The position numbers and the translations under genes are program-made. Positions 1 to 5,621 of a stretch of 7,734 nucleotides of DNA are shown piece by piece. The number at the start of each line of letters is the position of its first letter. Position 1 is the first letter of the stretch. The stretch is taken from the NCBI GenBank assembly GCA_025363325.1, contig JANYEF010000149.1, forward strand, positions 1 through 7,734, written 5' to 3'. A model generated the notes under the pieces. That model was given only the letters and a program-made list of their open reading frames with translations, was not told the DNA's origin and did no database searches. This stretch comes from Nitrospira sp. (lineage in GTDB: Bacteria > Nitrospirota > Nitrospiria > Nitrospirales > Nitrospiraceae).

Positions 1-164
1 TTGTTTGTCTGGTTGATCTGGTTTTTTGGTTGAACGAAGCTAACTAGATGAACCAAATCAACCAGATCAACAAAACAAACCAGATGTACCAGACCAACCA
101 GAGAGACCAGATGAACCAGAGAGACCAGATGAATCAGAGAGACCAGATGAATCAGAGAGACCAG
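1..164. repeat. Palindromic 9-nt-periodic repeat element, copy 1
   Basis: The left arm (1-31, cut by the window edge) is built of TGGTT-containing 9-mers. The apex (26-56) starts TTGGTTGAAC, and the right arm (48-164) is built of AACCAG-type 9-mers. The right arm is largely the reverse complement of the left: GATCTGGTT at 15-23 pairs with AACCAGATC at 60-68, and neighbouring units also match. Three other copies in the window share the same apex. The right arm is unusually long here and ends in an 18-nt tandem. It stays open in one frame and leads straight into the SDR start codon. Nothing shows that the element encodes its own mobility. Confidence 0.85.
102..164 (+). repeat. 18-nt tandem repeat, 3.5 copies, at the SDR start
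   Basis: The unit AGAGACCAGATGAAYCAG occurs at 102-119, 120-137 and 138-155, followed by a half copy at 156-164. Each unit is six codons (RDQMNQ), so gain or loss of units keeps the frame. Each carries an ATG preceded by a purine-rich GAGAG stretch about five bases upstream, a weak Shine-Dalgarno-like context. The half copy ends at the ATG of the SDR enzyme core. Confidence 0.85.
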
Positions 165-1010
165 ATGGCCGTGGTTGTAACCGGTGCCTCGACCGGTATT
201 GGTGCGGCTTGTGCACTCGATTGTGCCGGTCGTGGGATGACGGTGTTTGCCGGTGTGCGTGACCCCCGGGCAGGGGAGGCGCTTGCCGCGAAGGGTGGTC
301 CGTCACTCATTCCCATCACGATCGACGTTACTGATGTGCCGTCGATCGCGCGATCCGTCGAGGTGGTACAACGGGTTCTGGGCGAGGCTGGTCTTGGAGG
401 GCTCGTCAATAATGCCGGGATCGCCATCGGTAGCCCCCTCGAAGTGATTGCCTTGTCGCAACTCCGGAAACAGCTTGAGGTCAACGTGATCGGGCAGATC
501 GCTGTTACTCAGGCGTTTCTTCCGTTGCTGCGCCGTGGCCGCGGTCGGATTGTGAACATGGGATCAATTGCCGGTCGCGGCACCATTCCATTGTTGGGGC
601 CCTACTCTGCATCGAAGTTTGCCTTGGAGGCGTTGACAGATGCGTTGAGAATGGAACTGCAACCCTGGGGGATTCAGGTTTCGATTATTGAACCGGGGGC
701 GATCGCGACGCCGATTTGGGGAAAATCAGCCATGTCGGCAGAGGACCTCGAAGCGTCGGCTAGCGAAGAGGCGAAGGCCCTCTATGGCGAAGCGGTGATT
801 CGAATTCGTGAGGCTATTGCCCAAGCGGCCCAACGAGCCATTCCGACGGATGCAGTGGTTCGAGCGGTGCATCATGCGCTGACGGCGTCTCACCCAAAAA
901 CCCGCTATCTCGTGGGCGCCGACGCCAAGCTGCGTGCGTGGATGGTGAAGTGGTTACCGGATCGCATTCAAGATACGTTGCTGATGTGGGCCCTGAAATA
1001 TCCGCGCTAG
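165..1010 (+). CDS. SDR-family NAD(P)-dependent oxidoreductase
   Basis: This is a classical short-chain dehydrogenase/reductase, a soluble Rossmann-fold enzyme that oxidises or reduces an alcohol/carbonyl pair with NAD(P)(H). Counting from the ATG at 165 (281 aa), the cofactor motif TGASTGIG is at residues 6-13 and NNAG at 82-85. The tetrad is N107, S134, Y147 and K151 (YSASK), and EPG is at 176-178. The FAGVRDP stretch, with an Arg after beta-2, resembles NADP-preferring retinol or 17-beta-hydroxysteroid dehydrogenase-like members. The substrate cannot be told from sequence. The frame stays open back to an ATG at 48, adding 39 residues of pure MNQ/RDQ repeat. I chose 165 because the SDR fold begins there, but ATGs at 48, 84, 111, 129 and 147 are also possible. 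A repeat element follows directly after the stop codon. Confidence 0.9.
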   Translation: MAVVVTGASTGIGAACALDCAGRGMTVFAGVRDPRAGEALAAKGGPSLIPITIDVTDVPSIARSVEVVQRVLGEAGLGGLVNNAGIAIGSPLEVIALSQLRKQLEVNVIGQIAVTQAFLPLLRRGRGRIVNMGSIAGRGTIPLLGPYSASKFALEALTDALRMELQPWGIQVSIIEPGAIATPIWGKSAMSAEDLEASASEEAKALYGEAVIRIREAIAQAAQRAIPTDAVVRAVHHALTASHPKTRYLVGADAKLRAWMVKWLPDRIQDTLLMWALKYPR

Positions 1011-1046
1011 GAAGATCGTTATTTGGTTTATTTGGTTTGTCTTGTT
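1011..1046. repeat. Repeat element copy 2, left part (split by the IS)
   Basis: This is the left edge and most of the left arm of a palindromic element interrupted by the insertion sequence. It begins with the non-periodic flank GAAGATCGTTATTT right after the SDR stop codon and continues in TTTGGTTTRT-type units. The same 14-base flank occurs at 6203-6216 before copy 4. The rest of the element is at 2359-2426. Confidence 0.85.
1039..1046. repeat. Target site duplication, left copy (GTCTTGTT)
   Basis: GTCTTGTT directly precedes the left inverted repeat of the IS and is repeated at 2351-2358 after the right inverted repeat. Eight bases is the usual duplication length for ISL3-family elements. 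Confidence 0.92.
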
Positions 1047-1071
1047 GGCGCGTCTGGGTTTCGCATGGGTA
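1047..1071 (+). repeat. Left terminal inverted repeat of the IS
   Basis: This 25-base end begins GGCGCGTCTGGG and matches the reverse complement of 2326-2350 at 20 positions. Its outer edge abuts the GTCTTGTT duplication. Confidence 0.88.
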
Positions 1072-1091
1072 GTCTGACGGGGTAGGATGCG

Positions 1092-1108
1092 GGCCTCATC
1101 AGGAGGCC
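1092..1108 (+). promoter_or_regulatory. Hairpin covering the transposase ribosome binding site
   Basis: GGCCTC (1092-1097) and GAGGCC (1103-1108) form a perfect 6-bp stem with a 5-base loop. The Shine-Dalgarno AGGAGG (1101-1106, five bases before the ATG at 1112) lies in the loop and 3' arm. Hiding the ribosome binding site is a known way for insertion sequences to limit transposase made from outside transcripts. That role is inferred here from the base pairing only. Confidence 0.45.
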
Positions 1109-1111
1109 ACG

Positions 1112-2337
1112 ATGCAAGACACCGCGTTGTATCAATACCTGCTGGGTTTGAAGTCGCCGTGGACCGTGAGCCGCGTCCAGTTGAACGTCACAGGGCAGTG
1201 CGTGGACGTGTGGGCCGAGCACCCGGAGGACGCGGTGTGGGCGTGTCCGCACTGCACCAAGACGCTGCCGCTGTACGATCACGCCGAGGCGCGGACCTGG
1301 CGCCATCTCGACAGCGGCCAGTTCCAGACCACCTGCACGCGCGGATCCCACGGGTGGCCTGCGGGGAACACGGAGTGGTCCAGGTTACGGTGCCATGGGC
1401 GGAGCCGCGGTCGCGATTTACGCTGCTCTTCGAGCGCCTCGCCATCGATGTGCTGGGGCAGTGCAACGTGACAGGAGCCACGAGGATCTTGCGGCTCAGC
1501 TGGGATGAGGCCTGGGGCATTATGGAGCGCGCCGTCACGCGGGGGCGGCAGCGCAAAGCGCCGAAGGTCGTGCACCGGATCGGCGTCGATGAGAAGGCGG
1601 CAGCCAAGGGGCACAAGTACCTGACACTGGTCTGCGACTTGGCTGAGGGCACGGTGGAGCACATCGCCGAAGACCGCACGCAGGAGAGTCTCGACGGCTA
1701 CTACGCGGGGCTGACGCAGGCGCAACTCGACGGCATCGAGGCGGTGGCGATGGATATGTGGGAGCCGTATATTCAGGCGACGCGGGCGCGCGTGCCTGCG
1801 GCGGCGGAGAAGATCGTCTTCGACCGCTTCCACATCATGGGGCATATCGGCAAAGCCGTGGACACCGTACGGAAGCACGAGCACCGCGCGTTGATGGCGT
1901 CGGGCGACGAGACGCTCAAGGGCAGCAAGTACCTGTGGCTCTATAGCCAAGAGAATGTGCCGGCGCAACGGCGCGACGAGTTCGCTGCGCTGATACGCAA
2001 GGAGCTCAAGGTCGGACGGGCATGGGCGATCAAGGAAGCGCTGCGTGGTCTGTGGCACTACGTCTATCCGGCGTCAGGCTGGAAGTTCTGGAAGCGGTGG
2101 TACTTCTGGGCGACGCACAGCCGGCTGGAACCGATTCGCAAGGCGGCGGAGACGGTCCGCCGGCACATCGACAACATCCTGACCTACTACCAACATCCGA
2201 TCACCAACGCGATGAGCGAGGGGCTCAACAGCCAGATCCAGAAGATCAAGAGCATGGCCTGCGGGTTCCGCAACATCGAGCACTTCAAGACGGCGATCTA
2301 CTTCCACTGCGGAGGGCTCGATCTATACCCATGCTGA
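1112..2337 (+). pseudogene. ISL3-family transposase, broken by a -1 frameshift
   Basis: A DDE transposase that would cut and join the ends of its own IS. The ATG at 1112 has a perfect AGGAGG five bases upstream. The first frame gives the N-terminus with a zinc-finger CPHC and runs to about 1330. The rest (LHARIPRVACGEHGV onward, with the second Cys/His pair, an HTH region and the catalytic domain) is in the -1 frame from 1330-1333 to the stop at 2337. Together they make about 408 residues, normal for the family. Likely catalytic residues are D at 1588-1590 (GVDE), D at 1753-1755 (MDMW) and E at 2218-2220 (SEGLN), all intact. There is no A-rich slippery run at the junction, so a one-base deletion or a sequencing error is more likely than programmed frameshifting. 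An open reading frame from 1087 covers the C-terminal part, but its first 80 or so residues are out of frame with the family. Confidence 0.88.
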
Positions 2338-2350
2338 ACCCGGGAGCGCC
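2326..2350 (-). repeat. Right terminal inverted repeat of the IS
   Basis: Read on the minus strand it begins GGCGCTCCCGGG and matches the left end at 20 of 25 positions. It contains the transposase stop codon (2335-2337). Confidence 0.88.
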
Positions 2351-2358
2351 GTCTTGTT
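2351..2358. repeat. Target site duplication, right copy (GTCTTGTT)
   Basis: An exact second copy of GTCTTGTT, adjoining the right inverted repeat. Removing the IS and one duplication copy restores a continuous hairpin element. Confidence 0.92.
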
Positions 2359-2426
2359 TATTTGGTTGAACGAAACTAACAAGATCAACCAAATAAACAA
2401 AATGAACCAAATCAACCAACTAGATC
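2359..2426. repeat. Repeat element copy 2, apex and right arm
   Basis: The apex (2362-2392) begins TTGGTTGAAC. GTTTATTTGGTTGA at 2356-2369 is the exact reverse complement of TCAACCAAATAAAC at 2385-2398, giving a 14-bp stem and a 15-base loop. If the left part at 1011-1046 is joined back, the two arms pair with few mismatches over about 39 bases. The right arm ends near 2426 and overlaps the last codons of the minus-strand OB-fold gene. The element lies between convergent genes (SDR on +, OB-fold gene on -), where a hairpin could also act on transcript ends. Confidence 0.85.
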
Positions 2427-2852
2427 GGGGTTGAGCCGATTCATCGGCTTGATCGAGAGGGCTTTAATTTCGTTGTAGATGATCGTGCGTCCTGCCTGGC
2501 GGAGGCGGGAGAAGACTCCCTCCACAATCACCTGGTCACCTTCCCGAACTTCGATCTGACCGAGACTGATGATTTTCAGCGTGCCGGCCTGATCCTTCAA
2601 CAGAAACCCATAGGCGGGTTCACCTTGCCGATTGGTGGCAAGTTGGACGTTGGTGACCTGGCCGCTCACCACCACTTCTTGGCGGTCGTACTGCTCGGGA
2701 TGGGTGATGAGTTCAGTGATCTCCAGGAGACCGGATGCGTGGGCAAGCCATGGTACAGAGATGAAGGCGAACAGGGGGAGTACAAGAATCAGGAAACGTG
2801 TGATTTGGTGACGTTGACGCGGGGGCTGATGGATGCTCGACAGTCTGATCAT
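2412..2852 (-). CDS. Exported OB-fold-like hypothetical protein
   Basis: This 146-aa protein has a basic N-terminus (R/H-rich, residues 3-19), a hydrophobic stretch at 20-37 and AHA at 37-39, which looks like a signal peptidase I site. Export to the periplasm is therefore likely. The mature part (about 44-134) alternates beta-strand-like segments (VVVSGQV, YGFLLKD, LKIISLG, QVIVEGVF, IIYNEIKAL), resembling the small OB-fold (tRNA_anti/CcmE-like) proteins. No catalytic residues stand out and I cannot name a function. The last residues, LVG, and the TGA stop lie in the right arm of repeat element copy 2, so the repeat has fixed this C-terminus. No clear Shine-Dalgarno precedes the ATG. A TATAAT box 11 bases upstream suggests a nearly leaderless transcript, though read-through from the 396-aa gene 52 bases upstream is also possible. 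Confidence 0.82.
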   Translation of the reverse strand: MIRLSSIHQPPRQRHQITRFLILVLPLFAFISVPWLAHASGLLEITELITHPEQYDRQEVVVSGQVTNVQLATNRQGEPAYGFLLKDQAGTLKIISLGQIEVREGDQVIVEGVFSRLRQAGRTIIYNEIKALSIKPMNRLNPDLVG

Positions 2853-2858
2853 GATGTG

Positions 2859-2873
2859 GATGTATTATACATC
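2859..2873 (-). promoter_or_regulatory. Candidate -10 box within a palindrome
   Basis: GATGTA and TACATC form a perfect 6-3-6 inverted repeat. On the minus strand its centre contains TATAAT (2864-2869), a consensus -10. A poor -35 (TTGCAC) lies 16 bases upstream. Transcription would start about five bases before the ATG of the OB-fold gene. The symmetry over the -10 box could be an operator, but this is a single instance. Confidence 0.4.
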
Positions 2874-2904
2874 ACCGAAGGCAAAGTGCAATCACGGATG
2901 CTTT

Positions 2905-4095
2905 CTACCACTTATCGGAGGCTCTGCCGCTCGCATCCTCCCCTCTCATACTGTTGAGGATCTGAGCCTGCATTTCGCTCAACTCCTTCGCGGGACCCTC
3001 AGCAGAGGCTTCAAGCGCCCCCACGTCTAGCTTTGGTATAGGAGCGGTTCGCTTGAGCAGTTCTTCATCCACTGCCTCGGGAGAGCGGTCCATATCGTTG
3101 AGAATGGTGGTGAGCCGCTGTAGCCCAAACAAGTTCCTGGTGATTTCTGAATGCATGGCATTGGAACTGGCTCCGAAGACGAGCGAGGTCCAGAATTTGA
3201 CTTCGATCTCCTCGGCCAGGTTGCCCCAGATCATGGCGGTCAGTTTGTCGATGAGCGCGGACTCTGTCTTCTCCAACCCGTCGTAGGTCGAGAGCGATCG
3301 TTCGATGGGCTGCTCTGCGAGTACCGAGAAGGTTTCCTTCCACAAATCCAGTGGCGCTGTCACTGCGGCCGCAGCGCCAGTCTGTAATGTGGCCTGGAGT
3401 GCGTGCAGATACTGCGTGAGGTACTTCACCTTACGGGCGGCGAGACTGCCGGCGGGGATGCCCCAGACATGTGCAATTTCATGATCTTGCAACGGCGCAG
3501 CGCTCGCGCTCTGCCGCTCGCGTTCAGCCAGGTTGAGTCGTGTGCGATATTTTTCGGCCATGCGGAGTTGGGTTTGGAATTCGATGCTGAGCCGTTGCTG
3601 CTGATAGTCCTCATCCGTGACCTCATCGGCTTCCCAACGCTGCTCCAGCAGACGAATTGCAGGCTTGGGTAGCACGGTCCTTGCGGATGCGCGCAAGGCA
3701 TCAAGCGTATCAGCGGAAATGGAGAAACGCTCGGTCAGGAGGGTGCGGGCACGGTCGGCGAAGGCCTCACGGAGCTGCGTGAGTCTCCGGAGACTCGCGC
3801 ATTGCAGCCACGTCCGCTCCCGCTTGAGCCGCACTTGTCGGCGGTATTGGTCGCGCCGGTCCGTGACGACCTTAATCGATTCTTTGGTCATGGTGGTGTT
3901 GGTGGGCTTGGTCCCGGCGACGCAGCGGGGATCCGGTCGATCTGCCACGATGTACAGGATTTCTTCGTCCGTCACATCGAAGTACTGAAGCAGAATCAGT
4001 CGAAGCATGATCCGCCCTTGCATGGGCATGGCATCGATGACGGATCGGATCTTTTCAACGGTCAGGAGTGAAGCTGGTGACGCTATTGTGGTCAT
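2905..4095 (-). CDS. Conserved-looking helical protein of unknown function, 396 aa
   Basis: I do not recognise this protein. It has no signal peptide or membrane segment and looks cytoplasmic and mostly alpha-helical. An N-terminal helical region (10-50) is followed by a very basic, possibly coiled segment (about 70-120, rich in R/K/Q). Next come a charged middle (145-200), a stretch that could be a helix-turn-helix (about 203-235, DHEIAHVWGIPAGSLAARKV), and a long C-terminal helical part (245-390). Codon use is like that of its neighbours and the frame is intact. It follows the 70-aa gene by 15 bases on the same strand, so the two are probably one transcription unit. The DNA-binding reading of 203-235 is weak and no function is claimed. 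Confidence 0.8.
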   Translation of the reverse strand: MTTIASPASLLTVEKIRSVIDAMPMQGRIMLRLILLQYFDVTDEEILYIVADRPDPRCVAGTKPTNTTMTKESIKVVTDRRDQYRRQVRLKRERTWLQCASLRRLTQLREAFADRARTLLTERFSISADTLDALRASARTVLPKPAIRLLEQRWEADEVTDEDYQQQRLSIEFQTQLRMAEKYRTRLNLAERERQSASAAPLQDHEIAHVWGIPAGSLAARKVKYLTQYLHALQATLQTGAAAAVTAPLDLWKETFSVLAEQPIERSLSTYDGLEKTESALIDKLTAMIWGNLAEEIEVKFWTSLVFGASSNAMHSEITRNLFGLQRLTTILNDMDRSPEAVDEELLKRTAPIPKLDVGALEASAEGPAKELSEMQAQILNSMRGEDASGRASDKW

Positions 4096-4110
4096 TGGGT
4101 TGAGGGGCCT

Positions 4111-4323
4111 CTATGCCGAGCCGGAATGACGCGATTCGAGATAAAGGGCGACGTATTCGCGAATCTCTTGAATGGTTCCGCTGACGAACATGTCCCGTGG
4201 GATTTCCACGCGCGTGAGAGTGGCTGGATCTACTCCGCGTTCAATCGCGTAGTCTTCGTCGATGTATAGACTCAACGATCCGTCAGGAAATCGGATCGCG
4301 TAGAGTGCGTTATTGTCAGCCAT
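4111..4323 (-). CDS. Small hypothetical protein, 70 aa
   Basis: I do not recognise this small soluble protein. It is acidic to neutral, with a beta-rich N-terminal half (ALYAIRFPDGSLSLYIDED) and a helical C-terminus (TIQEIREYVALYLESR). That compactness would suit a partner or regulatory protein, but nothing proves it. I chose the ATG at 4323. A TTG at 4335 in the same frame would add four residues (MTRS) and has a slightly better purine stretch (AGAAG) upstream. It is the first gene of a minus-strand unit with the 396-aa gene 15 bases downstream. Confidence 0.72.
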   Translation of the reverse strand: MADNNALYAIRFPDGSLSLYIDEDYAIERGVDPATLTRVEIPRDMFVSGTIQEIREYVALYLESRHSGSA

Positions 4324-4390
4324 TGAACGTGTCAAGTGGCTTCTAGCAGGGTGCTGAAAAAGCCCGCCAGCCTCTCACGCGCGTCTGTCC

Positions 4391-4485
4391 TGTTCGTTTG
4401 GTCTATCTGGTCTGTCTCGTTTAATTGGTTGAACCAGACTAGCTGGATACACCAGATGAACCAAATCAATCAGAGAGACCAGATA
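4391..4485. repeat. Palindromic 9-nt-periodic repeat element, copy 3
   Basis: The left arm (4391-4424) holds TTTGGTCTATCTGGTCTGTC-type units. The apex (4425-4455) begins TTGGTTGAAC and contains a small inner CCAG-ACTAG-CTGG hairpin (4434-4446). The right arm (4451-4485) holds ACCAGATGAACCAAATCAAT and ends in the AGAGAGACCAGAT motif also seen in copy 1. The arms pair less well than in copies 2 and 4. It lacks the GAAGATCGTTATTT left flank. Confidence 0.82.
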
Positions 4486-4659
4486 ATGTCCAGACTGCTA
4501 CATCTTAGGCACACAAGGTCTACGGTATACAGGTATCATATGGGCGATTTAGCTGTCAAAGCAGGGAATCCGCTCTGGGTCATCGCTTGCGCGACAACAG
4601 CGTCGCCGTCACAGAATGTCGGCCGTAAAGCCAACCAGGGTGAGTCCTCTCCAACAAGA

Positions 4660-4689
4660 ACGGCCTTCGATCGTGAGACCGAAGGCCGT
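4660..4689 (-). terminator. Hairpin terminator after the HemQ-like gene
   Basis: ACGGCCTTCG (4660-4669) and CGAAGGCCGT (4680-4689) form a perfect 10-bp stem with a 10-base loop, 26 bases beyond the minus-strand stop codon. On the minus strand it is followed by TTCTTGTTGG, a short imperfect T-tract. It fits a moderate intrinsic terminator. Confidence 0.72.
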
Positions 4690-4715
4690 GTCCGATGCTT
4701 CTCTGCGACGCCGTA

Positions 4716-5438
4716 TTAGCCGCCGAGCGTGTCGAGTGTTTCCTTGAGGCTCTTGCGAATGCTGGTGAAAATCGGCGTATCGCGCAGCGTGAAGCGTGAG
4801 CCTTCGGTTTCGCGGAGCGCCATCACGAGATCCAGGAAGTCTTCCGGCTTATCGCTTTCAAACGCCACCACCCATTCCTGGTCATCCAATCCGAATGAAT
4901 AGGACGTGTTCAGCTTCACCGAGGGGAAGCGATGCCCGACTTCGATGTGCTCGTCCATCATGCCCTGCCGCGCCGCTTTTGTAAGGAGGAACCATTCGCG
5001 CGTCTTGAGGAACGGGTAGACGAAAATATATTTGGCTTTGCCTGGAACGACGGTCAGACGCTTGCTCTCCTGATTTTCGTGGGTGTGATGATCCACGTAG
5101 ACCGAGCGCTTGGTGATCGAGAGATAGGAGTAGGGAGTGGTCAGGTACTGCCCCAACCCCGAGGCCAATATCTTCGTGGTCATGTCCTGGAATAGTTCCA
5201 GTTCGTAGCTGATCCGCCACAGCATGATATCGCAATCGCCCCTGATCCCGACCGAGGAGTAGGCAACTACGAGGACTTTGCCGGTATAGTCCTCGACCGC
5301 ACGCATGAATTCTTGCTTGCCTTTGGTGCGTTCGCTCTCGGGGAGGCGCCGCCAGGCCGGATCGACTTTATAGAACGCGAAGTTCACATATTGGCGTTTA
5401 GGTGCTTGGGGCGCTGGGGTTTGTTCAGGGGTGGACAT
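4716..5438 (-). CDS. hemQ: HemQ-like chlorite-dismutase-family heme protein
   Basis: A 240-aa protein of the Cld/HemQ superfamily. HemQ (ChdC) converts coproheme to heme b by peroxide-dependent decarboxylation in the cytoplasm. The start is clear: GGAGGAG lies six bases before the ATG, and there is no signal peptide. Residues 15-115 form the first ferredoxin-like half. The second holds KYIFVYPFLKTREW (136-149), whose Y141 matches the catalytic Tyr of HemQ, and EHIEVGH (163-169), whose H164 matches the proximal heme ligand. A conserved FGLDDQEW follows at 182-189. Where true chlorite dismutases carry a distal Arg (Arg173 in the Nitrospira defluvii enzyme, as I recall), this protein has Leu176 or Asn177. 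That argues against chlorite breakdown. Superfamily membership is strong and the HemQ role is likely but inferred. It is divergent from the exported protein at 5622. Confidence 0.85.
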   Translation of the reverse strand: MSTPEQTPAPQAPKRQYVNFAFYKVDPAWRRLPESERTKGKQEFMRAVEDYTGKVLVVAYSSVGIRGDCDIMLWRISYELELFQDMTTKILASGLGQYLTTPYSYLSITKRSVYVDHHTHENQESKRLTVVPGKAKYIFVYPFLKTREWFLLTKAARQGMMDEHIEVGHRFPSVKLNTSYSFGLDDQEWVVAFESDKPEDFLDLVMALRETEGSRFTLRDTPIFTSIRKSLKETLDTLGG

Positions 5439-5444
5439 CGAAAA

Positions 5445-5451
5445 CTCCTCC
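5445..5451 (-). promoter_or_regulatory. Strong ribosome binding site of the HemQ-like gene
   Basis: On the minus strand this reads GGAGGAG, six bases before the ATG. It fixes the start codon and excludes an N-terminal extension. Confidence 0.8.
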
Positions 5452-5493
5452 GTATAACGTCTTGAAAAGGCGCGCTAAGTAGCGATTGAGTTG

Positions 5494-5521
5494 TTTATCA
5501 CTTCATCTTTGCTGTTGTCAA
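5494..5521 (-). promoter_or_regulatory. Sigma-70-type promoter for the HemQ-like gene
   Basis: On the minus strand a perfect TTGACA (5516-5521) and GATAAA (5494-5499, four of six to TATAAT) are 16 bases apart. This predicts a 5' leader of about 50 bases with the strong ribosome binding site at its end. Confidence 0.6.
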
Positions 5522-5546
5522 CATCGAAGAGAGGCTGGGCCGTTCG

Positions 5547-5575
5547 TTGACAGGAGAAAAGTGATCTGGTACTGG
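5547..5575 (+). promoter_or_regulatory. Candidate promoter for the exported protein
   Basis: A perfect TTGACA (5547-5552) is followed after 17 bases by TACTGG (5570-5575), a poor -10 that has a TGG extension just before it. Transcription would begin near 5582. That fits translation from 5622 better than from the upstream in-frame ATG at 5577. Confidence 0.4.
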
Positions 5576-5621
5576 CATGGCCATGTGGGTCGCACCGGTC
5601 TATGGGCTGAGGAGCATGTCG

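Larger units (their letters stand above)
1047..2350 (+). mobile_element. ISL3-family insertion sequence, 1304 bp
   Basis: The element is bounded by imperfect terminal inverted repeats that match at 20 of 25 positions (1047-1071 and 2326-2350). Both begin GGCGC and share an inner GCATGGGTA. It is flanked by exact 8-bp direct repeats. One transposase gene fills it, and its stop codon lies inside the right inverted repeat. Length, ends, duplication size and transposase type all fit ISL3. It sits in the left arm of a palindromic repeat element rather than in a gene. The exact duplications suggest a fairly recent insertion, although the transposase frame is broken. Confidence 0.93.
4324..4715. other. 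Intergenic region with a repeat element and a terminator
   Basis: This stretch of about 390 bases between two minus-strand genes holds repeat element copy 3 (4391-4485) and a terminator hairpin (4660-4689). At 4348-4372 is the phrase GTGCTGAAAAAGCCCGCC. It reads like a fragment of a dispersed intergenic sequence I associate with related genomes, but that is memory only. Between 4490 and 4655 I see only a short GCGAC/GTCGC stem (4591-4606) and no convincing gene. A plus-strand frame is open from 4336 to 4719, but it crosses the terminator and is probably an accident of the stop-poor repeat. Confidence 0.7.

Noticed and set aside
48..164. CRISPR-like repeats before the SDR gene
   Set aside because: The repeats are contiguous 9- and 18-nt units with no unique spacers, and the arms are palindromic. 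This is a tandem/palindromic repeat.
1325..1336. Programmed -1 frameshifting in the transposase
   Set aside because: There is no A-rich slippery heptamer, no obvious downstream stem, and ISL3 transposases are normally made from one frame.
1279..2058. Long minus-strand open frame (259 codons) opposite the transposase
   Set aside because: It is antisense to an ISL3 transposase with conserved catalytic residues in the plus frame. GC-rich codons make the shadow open.
2022..2369. Separate plus-strand gene at the end of the IS
   Set aside because: It overlaps the transposase catalytic core in another frame and runs past the right IS end. It has no start signal.
4591..4606. GCGAC/GTCGC hairpin as an RNA element
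   Set aside because: Five base pairs with a six-base loop is too short and has no conserved context. It is likely chance.
4336..4719. 127-codon plus-strand open frame through repeat copy 3
   Set aside because: It is open mainly because the repeat lacks stops. It crosses the terminator hairpin, has no ribosome binding site and shows no recognisable domain.
4716..5438. Functional chlorite dismutase
   Set aside because: No distal Arg and no signal peptide. The KYIFVYPF and EHIEVGH motifs fit HemQ better.
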